Assembly (NCBI GenBank): GCA_035946955.1
Contig: DASYYE010000455.1
Location: 1 to 25,427 of the forward strand
Length of the DNA stretch: 25,427 bases
DNA from: DASYYE01 sp035946955
GTDB taxonomy: Bacteria; Actinomycetota; Actinomycetes; Streptosporangiales; Streptosporangiaceae
Direction of reading: 5' to 3'
Below are positions 18,576 through 25,427 of the stretch, in pieces (the first letter of the stretch is position 1; each line of letters begins with the position of its first letter). A program made the translations under genes and the position numbers. The notes below the pieces were generated by a model that saw only the letters and a program-made list of their open reading frames with translations, made no database searches and had not been told where the DNA came from.

Positions 18576-21536
18576 TTACGCGAGCGCGAAGTAGCAGGGC
18601 TGGAACAGGACCACGGCCTCACCGGCGAGGTGGCTCTTGGCCACGCCGTTGACGCTGCGGGTGACCGTGAACGACTGCGGGCTGCTGGAGCCGGTGACGG
18701 CCGTGACGGTCATCCGCTCACCGGCGACGACGACGTCGAACGGCAGGTCGCCGGCGGCGGTGGTCCAGATGGGGTTCCCGGTGGCAGTGGCCACGCTCAG
18801 TGACGTTGCTGAGCTGCTGCACCCGGTGGCCAGTGTCGAGCCGTCGGTGTCGTCACGGCAGTCAGTGAGGGCACCCGACCCGGCTATCAGCACCTCGTAC
18901 GGCGACTCCGGTGTCGTGTTGAGCTCGATCCGCCACACGAACCCGCCGAGGGTCTCCTTCACGCCCCACACGACGGCCTTGATGGGGTCCGGCACGAGGA
19001 ACCCCGGCGGGTTGAGTATCTCGACGTAGTCGCCGAGGTCGACGGACTCGATGGCGGTGGTGAGGGCGCCCAGCTCGGTGCGGGACAGGTCCAGGGGGAC
19101 GATCGGGTAGCGGGACTCGTCGACGGTGCCCAGGTGCAGCACCCACCCGGCCGCGTCGGGGAGCTGGGAGTCGGAGGCGGCGTTGACGTCATAGGAGCCC
19201 TGGTAGTCCCCCACGCCGTTCGGTGGCCCCTGGGTGGACAGGGGGCCGGTGGTGACCTGCGCGGTCCAGCTCGTGCCGGTGACCGTCGCGGACTTCCGTG
19301 TCACGACGACGTCGTTGACGGTGAGCTGGTCGTCGTCGTTCGGCTCCAGGCCCTTCCCGCCGGAGCCGCCGAGGTCCGCCGCCGCGTAGTCCAGCGTCAC
19401 CACCGGGGACTGGGCGCACATGCTGCCGGAGGTGCGGTACACCAGTGACACGGAGTCGCGGGCCTCGGCGAGCATCCCCCGGTCGGCGTCCTCGCACTCC
19501 TGGAGCAGGTTCATCATCGTGTCCACGCCCTGGGCGCCCATCGCCACGCTCGCCGACGGCGGTCCCTTGATGCGGCAGCCGAGGCCCTGCTCGGAGCACA
19601 GCCTGGCCACCCGCAGCCCGGCGGTCTCGTACACCCACGCGTTCACCGGGCCCGCCATCGGCCCCGCCGACACGGACTCCCACTGGGCCTGGACACTGAC
19701 CTGCCCCACCGCCGACCCGGACAGCAGCGCGTCCAGCTTCGGGTTCACCGCCGGCTGCACCGCCGCGCCGACAGCACCCGTGATGGACCCCGACGCGCCC
19801 AGGACCGCCGCCGACTGGGCGGGCTGCAGCACATAGAACGCCCACGCCACATGGCCGCCAGAGGTGGTCAGCTCCACCGACACGTACAGCGCCACCCCGT
19901 TGCAGCCGCCGAAGCTGCCGGTGAAGTCCACGAACCCGCTCGAGAAGAGCTGGTTGCCGGAGCCGTCGTACCCGGCGAGCTGCAGGGAGCCGTTGTGCGC
20001 GGTGGAGTAGGACAGGTCGGCGCGGTACACGTCACCCGTGGTGTGCAGCCGCAGCACCACACCCTGGTCGGTGTCCCCGCCGGACGGGGCCTTGAACAGG
20101 GCCCGCACCACCGCGGCCGGGCTGGCTGGCGGCGTGTAGGGGGTGACCGCGCCCCACCACGACGACCCGTTGAGGGTGGGGACCGCGGCGGAGCCGGGGA
20201 AGCTGGAGCCCGCGGCGAGCGACGGCGCGGCGCCGGAGCCGAAGTGCATCGCCTGGCCGCCGGGGACCCCGGAGGCGAGCTGCGTGGCACCCGTCCCGTC
20301 CTCGCACGGCCAGTACGCGACTGGCGCGTTCGTGGTCTTGGACTTCCAGCCGCGGGTCATCGGCGAGGCCAGCGGCGGCGTCCCGCCGCCGGACCCGGCC
20401 TGCTGGAGGCGCCGCAGCAGCCCCGACACGGTGACGGGTGTCCACACGTCGCGGCCGGTGGTGTCCCACCGCGGCGGCCACTCCGCGACCTCCCCGTGCG
20501 CCCGGTAGGCCCGCCCGGACAGCTCCGCGGTCCCGGACAGCGCCCACGTGTTCCCCTGGCCGTCGGTGAACGATGTGGTGCCCGCGGCCTGGGCGGTGAA
20601 CGCGCCGTCGGCGATCAGCGCGCCCCCGATGCCCTGGTAGAGGCGGGCCTCGTACACCTTCCCGGTCATCCCGGCGAACGCCGCGGGCGCCCACGCGACC
20701 CCGGGCGCGGAGCCGAAGACGCCGACGGAGCCGGTGAGCGCGGCGAAGTAGCTGTTGGCGCCCACCTGCAAGGGCGCAGTCCCGCTCCAGATGGCGCCGG
20801 TGGCCCCGGAGGCGGACGCGACGGCGGTGCCGAGCTGCGTCCACGACCCCGGGTCGATGCTGGACGCGTAGTAGAAGGTGACCAGGCCGGTGGTGTGGGC
20901 GTAGGTGACACGCAGCGACACCCGGCCGCCGGGCCACGGCAGCGGCTGCGTGCTGACGGCCTTCTGGACGGTGGCGCCGTCGGTGGTCCACCAGAAGCCG
21001 AGTGTCCCGTCGGCGTTGAGCAGCCACGCCCACCCGAGGTTCCCGCCGCCCACCCACTGGCTGGCCAGGACCGACGCCACCCACCCGGACAGCTCCAGGT
21101 CGGTGCGGGCCTCCAGGTCGCCGGTGGGCGGCGCGGCCGCGCCGGTGGCGGCGTAGCTGGTGGTGTCGCCCTCGAACCGCAGGTAGTTGCTGACGGCCGG
21201 GAGGGACAGGCGCATGGCGGTGTTGCGGCCGAACTTGCCGTAGTAGGGGCCGGTGGGGTTGCGCATGGAGAACCGGCCGTCGCGGTTGTTGAGCTCCACC
21301 GCGCTGGCTGACGGTGACGGCTTGGCGGCCTCGTCCTGGCGCCCACGGGTGGTGTCGGGCATGACGGTGGAGTCACGCTGGTTGAGGTAGGCGGTGGTGT
21401 CGGACCAGCCGCCGGGCAGCAGCAGCTCGGCGCGCAGCCCGAGCGGCGCCTGGGGGAAGACGGGTGTGGGGGTGCCGGGGTCGCCGGGTGTGAGCTGGCC
21501 GGGCCACGCGGTGCCGGGCAGCGCGGGGAACGGCAT
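18576..21536 (-). CDS. minor tail protein with LamG-like domains, 986 aa
   Basis: ATG at 21536 overlaps the spike stop (TGATG). The same frame is open far upstream, but that part is the shadow of the spike gene. The N-terminus holds the actinophage minor-tail signature VELNNRDGRFSMRNPTGPYYGKFG-like stretch (residues 80-103). Two concanavalin/LamG-like regions follow (about 115-335 and 410-610). The last 300 residues read as a tail-tip domain (LGDYVEILNP, WGVKETLGGFVWRIEL), ending in a beta repeat with VTRSVNGVAKSH. It is probably part of the baseplate or receptor-binding tip. Confidence 0.85.
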   Translation of the reverse strand: MPFPALPGTAWPGQLTPGDPGTPTPVFPQAPLGLRAELLLPGGWSDTTAYLNQRDSTVMPDTTRGRQDEAAKPSPSASAVELNNRDGRFSMRNPTGPYYGKFGRNTAMRLSLPAVSNYLRFEGDTTSYAATGAAAPPTGDLEARTDLELSGWVASVLASQWVGGGNLGWAWLLNADGTLGFWWTTDGATVQKAVSTQPLPWPGGRVSLRVTYAHTTGLVTFYYASSIDPGSWTQLGTAVASASGATGAIWSGTAPLQVGANSYFAALTGSVGVFGSAPGVAWAPAAFAGMTGKVYEARLYQGIGGALIADGAFTAQAAGTTSFTDGQGNTWALSGTAELSGRAYRAHGEVAEWPPRWDTTGRDVWTPVTVSGLLRRLQQAGSGGGTPPLASPMTRGWKSKTTNAPVAYWPCEDGTGATQLASGVPGGQAMHFGSGAAPSLAAGSSFPGSAAVPTLNGSSWWGAVTPYTPPASPAAVVRALFKAPSGGDTDQGVVLRLHTTGDVYRADLSYSTAHNGSLQLAGYDGSGNQLFSSGFVDFTGSFGGCNGVALYVSVELTTSGGHVAWAFYVLQPAQSAAVLGASGSITGAVGAAVQPAVNPKLDALLSGSAVGQVSVQAQWESVSAGPMAGPVNAWVYETAGLRVARLCSEQGLGCRIKGPPSASVAMGAQGVDTMMNLLQECEDADRGMLAEARDSVSLVYRTSGSMCAQSPVVTLDYAAADLGGSGGKGLEPNDDDQLTVNDVVVTRKSATVTGTSWTAQVTTGPLSTQGPPNGVGDYQGSYDVNAASDSQLPDAAGWVLHLGTVDESRYPIVPLDLSRTELGALTTAIESVDLGDYVEILNPPGFLVPDPIKAVVWGVKETLGGFVWRIELNTTPESPYEVLIAGSGALTDCRDDTDGSTLATGCSSSATSLSVATATGNPIWTTAAGDLPFDVVVAGERMTVTAVTGSSSPQSFTVTRSVNGVAKSHLAGEAVVLFQPCYFALA

Positions 21537-24500
21537 CAGGACCACTCCGCGAAGTCGCCCACGTTCGCGACGATGGTGGCGGCGTCGGAGGCGTTGCCGG
21601 TGGAGATGGGCACGTCGAACCAGGTCTGGCTGCCGACGGGGAGTGCCAGCCGCTTGGTGATGCGGTAGTAGGTCTCGGCGCCCGCGCTGCCGCCCTTCGG
21701 CTGCGGCTTGGTGGACGGCGCCCAGTCGGTGCCGACGGACGCGGCGAGGGCGCCATTCTGCGGCACCGAAGTGACCGCGTTGCCGGTGGCCACCGTGTTC
21801 GCGCCGGTGCCCTGGACGAACGTGCACCCGTTGAAGCTCGGCGTGCCGCCGCCGGTGATGGACGTGTATGCGACCTGGGCGGGCTGGCTGGCGCCTGAGG
21901 TGGTGACCCAGATGGTGCCGCTGGCCGGGTAGCCCGCCGTGGAGGCGACGTCGAGGACGCCGGCGGACGGCTGCGCCCAGGTGGCGATCGTGGAGATCGC
22001 CGCCGCGCCGTTCGACCCGGCGGCGACCGTGGTCGCCGGGCCGCCTGCGGTGCCGTAGCGGGCACCCACCGACACGGCCGCCGCGCCGGTGGCGGTCGCC
22101 GGGTACCCGGACACCTCGGCCCTGACGAGGCCGTTGGACAGCGGCGTGTACACCCACGGGCTCGACGCGGCGGCGGCCAGGCCCATCATCACCAGGCCCG
22201 TGCTGCTGGTCCCGGTGGGGTCCGCCGGGTTCAGCGACACCGGCAGCGCCAGCGTCCCGAGGCCGGTCATGCCGGTGATGTTCCAGTTCGAGCCGTTCCA
22301 CCGGATGGTGGCCCCGGCCCACTGCTCCGACAGGTACCACGTCTGGGCAGAGCCGTTGACCTTGGTGCCGTCGCCGGGGTAGGTGACAATGCCGACCGCG
22401 TTCGCGGAACCCACGTTGACGATGGTCAGCGTGAACCCCAGCGGGACCGGGTCCTGCCCGGAGACCCCTGGCGCGGTGTAGAGGACGCGGCCGGTCTCCG
22501 GCAGGCCCCACGCGGGCGGCAGTGTGATGCTGAACGCGCCGCCCGTCGGGTTGGCCGCGATGTAGTCGTCGGTCAGCAGCGCCTGGTACGCCGACGTCTG
22601 CGTGACGGCGGGTTTCGTCGTCCACCGGTACGGCGGGGTGGCGGACTGGTTCCAGTAGGGGCCCACGCCGTAGCCGCCCCTGATGTCCACGTTCACCAGG
22701 TAGGGGGAGTTGACCTGGTTGAGGAACGCGAGCGTGGTGTTGCAGAACGCGGCCTTGAAGTCGACGACGCCCGGGTAGCCGGGGCCGGTGCCCTGCGACT
22801 GGGTCTGGAGCGCGAAGTGCGGTGCGCCGTAGTTGTTGTCGAGGGTGTAGGACTGCACGTTGCAGTCGATGGTGAGCTGGCAGCGGCCGGACGCGAGGAC
22901 CGCGACGCCGGGGTTCTGGGTCACCTGGGCGCCCGTGGTGAGCAGGCCGTTGCTGTTCGGCCCCTCCTGGCTGGCGTTGACGTAGGCGCAGCCGGTGAAC
23001 GTGGTCGAGGTCAGGCCGGTGTAGGTGACCTGGGCGATGCCGGAGGCGGTGGGGATGTAGAGCTGCGTCCCGGCCGCCACGGTGCCCGTCGCGGCGAACC
23101 CGGTGGTCGAGGCCACCGCGAGGACACCGGCGGACGGCGACGACCAGGACGCGACGTTGGAGACCTGGCCGCCGTTCGACCCGGCGGCGACCAGCGTGGT
23201 GACCGACGCCCGCCCCGCGCCCTCCAGGGAGCCGCCCGTCCACTTGAACGTCTCCATCTGCTGCTGGCCGGACGAGTCCTGGTTGACGCAGCGGACGTCG
23301 CCGTAGAGGTTCCGCTGGGTGCCGCCACCGGCTGCCACCGCCGAGGAGAAGTACGCCCCGGACGTCTCGGCGCCCTTGGCGACGATGGTGATGCCCCACT
23401 GGTTCAGGTCGGAGCGCGGGTTGACGAACACGTTGTGAGACCACGTGACCATCCACCCGTCGCCCACCCACCCGGACTGGGCGCACTGCTGCGGGTGGCA
23501 GTTGTCGAACGTCGTGTCCTGGAAGAAGCCCCAGATCCCGTGGTACTTGCCCTTCTCGATGATGACGTCCCTGATCGTCCAGCCGTCGGAGGGGTTGGCG
23601 TTCGACTGGAACTGGTTCGGGTAGGAGGCGATGCCGTTGCCGGTGGGCTTGTTGATGCCGAGGCCGGTCAGGCGCGCGGCCCGGACGTCACCCCAGGTCG
23701 CCACCGCGTCGATGCCCGCCGGGGCCGCTGAGACGTCGAGGAACATGTCCGCCACCGTGCAGCGCGACACCACCGTCGCGCCCTGCCCGAGCGAGGGGAT
23801 GTCGAGCAGCCACACCAGCGCGCCCTGCCCGTAGTTGGCGGCGGTGGCGGTCACGGTGTTGCCGGTGACGAACGTCAGCGAGCCACTCACCGGCGACGTG
23901 CACACACAGCCGGTCAGGGTGGTCAGCGTGCGCCCGGCGTAGGTGACGGTGGCGGTCGTGGTGCCGTCGGACAGCAGCGTGGTGAACGTCCCGGACGCCG
24001 GGAAGGCGTCGGCTGGCTGGAGCGGGCAGAATCCGCCTTGCAGGCTGAAGGTGCCGGTGAACCCGTTGGCGACCGTCCCGCCGGTCGCCGCCGCCACCCG
24101 GGCGTTCGCCGCGTACGCCGGGAGCGCGCTGCCGCCGTAGGTGTTGGCGAAGCTGGCGAGTGCCACCAGGGTCGTGCCGTAGTGCACGCCGGTCTGGTCA
24201 CCCGCCTGCGTCGCGGGGGTCTGGCCGCGCAGCACCGTCCCGTTGGGCACCAGGATGGGGAACGCCAGCCCGTAGGAGGAACCGGCGAGCTGCACCACCC
24301 CGCCCGGGTTCGCCGCCAGCGCCGCGTTGATGGCAACGGAGTTGTCCACGCCCGCGCCGAGCGAGGCGACCGGCACGGGGACGCGGTTCAGGAAGCCGGA
24401 GGTCACCACTGCCCGCACCGTGAACAGGGCCGCGTGCGCCAGCGGCGTGGTGCCCTCGTCGCCGCGGGTCACCGTCCACGTGTTCCCGGACACGTTGGTG

Positions 24501-24694
24501 ACCAGCACCTTCTCAGTAGCCATCCCGGGTGCCGGGTCGGCTACGTGGAACTGGGTGCCGCTGGCGGTGGTGGCAGCCGGGAACCCCGCCGACGACGCCA
24601 CCGTCCACGTCTCCACCGTGCCGCTGGCCGGCGCGGTCGTGCCGCCCGTGAGTACCGCCGTGGTCGCGTCGTTGGTGAACAGCTCGGTGCCCAC
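21536..24694 (-). CDS. tail spike with pectate-lyase-type beta-helix, 1052 aa
   Basis: GTG at 24694 lies 3 nt past the tape-measure stop. The head domain (residues 28-100) is a small beta module ending TVTRGDEGTTPLAHAALFTV. Residue 113 onward (GAGVDNSVAINAALAANPGG, VVQLAGSSYGL) is the start of a Pectate_lyase_3 beta-helix that runs to about 680. A repeated 75-90-residue module (VASTxGFxAxGT...VTYTG...FTGC) appears at about 28-80, 210-285, 503-592 and 890-975, two copies being embedded in the helix. A C-terminal fibre domain (QTWYLSEQWAGATIRWNGS) follows. Likely a receptor-binding, polysaccharide-recognising or -cleaving spike. Confidence 0.82.
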   Translation of the reverse strand: MGTELFTNDATTAVLTGGTTAPASGTVETWTVASSAGFPAATTASGTQFHVADPAPGMATEKVLVTNVSGNTWTVTRGDEGTTPLAHAALFTVRAVVTSGFLNRVPVPVASLGAGVDNSVAINAALAANPGGVVQLAGSSYGLAFPILVPNGTVLRGQTPATQAGDQTGVHYGTTLVALASFANTYGGSALPAYAANARVAAATGGTVANGFTGTFSLQGGFCPLQPADAFPASGTFTTLLSDGTTTATVTYAGRTLTTLTGCVCTSPVSGSLTFVTGNTVTATAANYGQGALVWLLDIPSLGQGATVVSRCTVADMFLDVSAAPAGIDAVATWGDVRAARLTGLGINKPTGNGIASYPNQFQSNANPSDGWTIRDVIIEKGKYHGIWGFFQDTTFDNCHPQQCAQSGWVGDGWMVTWSHNVFVNPRSDLNQWGITIVAKGAETSGAYFSSAVAAGGGTQRNLYGDVRCVNQDSSGQQQMETFKWTGGSLEGAGRASVTTLVAAGSNGGQVSNVASWSSPSAGVLAVASTTGFAATGTVAAGTQLYIPTASGIAQVTYTGLTSTTFTGCAYVNASQEGPNSNGLLTTGAQVTQNPGVAVLASGRCQLTIDCNVQSYTLDNNYGAPHFALQTQSQGTGPGYPGVVDFKAAFCNTTLAFLNQVNSPYLVNVDIRGGYGVGPYWNQSATPPYRWTTKPAVTQTSAYQALLTDDYIAANPTGGAFSITLPPAWGLPETGRVLYTAPGVSGQDPVPLGFTLTIVNVGSANAVGIVTYPGDGTKVNGSAQTWYLSEQWAGATIRWNGSNWNITGMTGLGTLALPVSLNPADPTGTSSTGLVMMGLAAAASSPWVYTPLSNGLVRAEVSGYPATATGAAAVSVGARYGTAGGPATTVAAGSNGAAAISTIATWAQPSAGVLDVASTAGYPASGTIWVTTSGASQPAQVAYTSITGGGTPSFNGCTFVQGTGANTVATGNAVTSVPQNGALAASVGTDWAPSTKPQPKGGSAGAETYYRITKRLALPVGSQTWFDVPISTGNASDAATIVANVGDFAEWS

Positions 24695-24697
24695 GGC

Positions 24698-25427
24698 TCA
24701 CCCCCGCCCGAGCGCGGCCTGGACGTTGCCGCCGTACTGGGCGCGGATCTGCTTGCGGATCAGGTAGATGATCATCCCGATGATCCCGCTGTCGGTGCCG
24801 TCGATCCGCAGCGTGATCATCCCGGCGCCACCCGCGCCCATCCGCCCGGCTGGGCCAAGTGCTGCCGCGCCAGCCAGCCGGCCAGCCGCCGCAGCGACCG
24901 CCGGGCTGCCGGCGTTTATGCCAGCGGCGAGGGCCTGGGCGAAGTGACGGCCGCGGACCTCGGGTGCCCCGGAACCGGACAGCGGCCCCCAGCGGGCCGG
25001 GGACAGGCCGAAGAACCCGGCGACCGTGTGCGCGATCGACCCCACCGCGTTGCCGACCGCGCCGAACATCGACGTGATCCCGTTGATCAGGCCCTGGACC
25101 AGCGCCTTCCCGGCGTTGAACAGCAGCGAGCCGAAGTTCGTGACGCTGGTCCTGATGATGTTCGTGATGTCGGCGAGCATCTGGGCGGCCAGGGTCGCCA
25201 TGTCGTGCCATGCCTGCGACCAGTGCCCGGTGACCAGGTCCAGGGCGATGCCGATGATGCCGGTGATGAACTGGATGGCGGTGTGGACGGTCTGGGCGAT
25301 CAGGTCCCAGGCGGTCTTCACGACGCCGTACACGACCGCCCATGCCACGTTCCACACGGCCTTGAGGACCGCCAGGCCGACCGTGAAGATGGCCTTGATC
25401 GTGGCGAACCAGACCTTGAACAGCGCG
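24698..25427 (-). CDS. tape measure protein, C-terminal part (continues off the right edge)
   Basis: The frame is open to the window edge; about 242 C-terminal residues are visible. Repeated amphipathic/hydrophobic helices (KAVWNVAWAVVYGVVKTAWD, TAIQFITGIIGIALDLVTG, MATLAAQMLADITNII, LVQGLINGITSMFGAVGNAV) and the block FGLSPARWGPLSGSGAPEV are the typical end of siphophage tape-measure proteins of actinophages. It sets tail length and may form the DNA-ejection channel. It is followed at once by the spike gene. Confidence 0.88.
   Translation of the reverse strand, partial: ALFKVWFATIKAIFTVGLAVLKAVWNVAWAVVYGVVKTAWDLIAQTVHTAIQFITGIIGIALDLVTGHWSQAWHDMATLAAQMLADITNIIRTSVTNFGSLLFNAGKALVQGLINGITSMFGAVGNAVGSIAHTVAGFFGLSPARWGPLSGSGAPEVRGRHFAQALAAGINAGSPAVAAAAGRLAGAAALGPAGRMGAGGAGMITLRIDGTDSGIIGMIIYLIRKQIRAQYGGNVQAALGRG

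Noticed and set aside
19851..21311. 486-aa plus-strand frame opposite the minor tail gene
   Set aside because: Low-complexity Gly/Arg/Val translation without motifs, antisense to a recognisable tail protein.
21537..23486. A 1636-aa tail protein starting at 23486
   Set aside because: The upstream part is an Arg/Gly-rich shadow of the 1052-aa spike frame; the ATG at 21536 overlaps the spike stop and begins a normal phage sequence.
1..25427. Replication initiator, terminase, portal or capsid genes
   Set aside because: I looked for Rep/Prim-Pol, helicase, terminase and head motifs in the supported frames and saw none; they are presumably outside the window.

Overview
The window is very GC-rich DNA with GTG starts and stop/start gene overlaps throughout. 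It looks like a temperate actinobacterial siphophage or prophage, or two such elements in tandem, from a high-GC actinomycete of the Streptomyces or Streptosporangiales kind. No ordinary chromosomal housekeeping gene is recognisable, and the exact host cannot be read from the sequence.

Layout. (1) 1-8238, minus strand: an early-gene operon of 21 small, almost gapless genes. It starts with an excisionase-like HTH protein and runs leftwards through many small phage proteins, a YqaJ-type exonuclease and a RecT annealing protein. It leaves the window in the middle of a repeat protein built from a 12-bp tandem array. (2) 8239-10347: the lysogeny module. A divergent control region with a 16-bp palindrome is followed by an XRE-type regulator, a 50-residue membrane protein, a tyrosine integrase, and an attachment site carrying the 3' 50 nt of a tRNA-Lys(TTT) gene. 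(3) 10348-16281: a lipoprotein gene, a minimal GntR repressor on the minus strand, and a plus-strand operon (11186-16281) resembling the transfer region of actinomycete integrative conjugative elements. It contains small WYARR-type proteins, a DUF2637/SpdB-like membrane protein, an HNH endonuclease, an FtsK/SpoIIIE-type ATPase and a tail of Cys-rich zinc-ribbon-like and membrane proteins. (4) 16382-16455, minus: a tRNA with initiator (fMet) hallmarks. (5) 16493-25427, minus: a terminator, then (in transcription order from the right edge) the tape-measure C-terminus, a 1052-aa beta-helix tail spike, a 986-aa minor tail protein, a small beta-rich protein, DUF2746 and another membrane protein, and a DUF1906 endolysin-like protein.

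How it fits together. Integrase, excisionase and the tRNA-Lys core form a site-specific integration unit. Direct repeats that look like integrase arm sites lie on both sides of the core. The palindromic motif over the xis promoter recurs between the integrase-side arm sites and the core. An attachment site with both arms is what attP looks like, so the window is best read as an unintegrated or circularly assembled phage genome, or as the junction of two tandem elements; a simple attL or attR is less likely. YqaJ exonuclease plus RecT would be the recombination pair. The most unusual aspect is a conjugation-type FtsK/DUF2637/GntR operon and an initiator tRNA placed between attP and the lysis/tail genes. 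No replication initiator, terminase or head gene is visible here.
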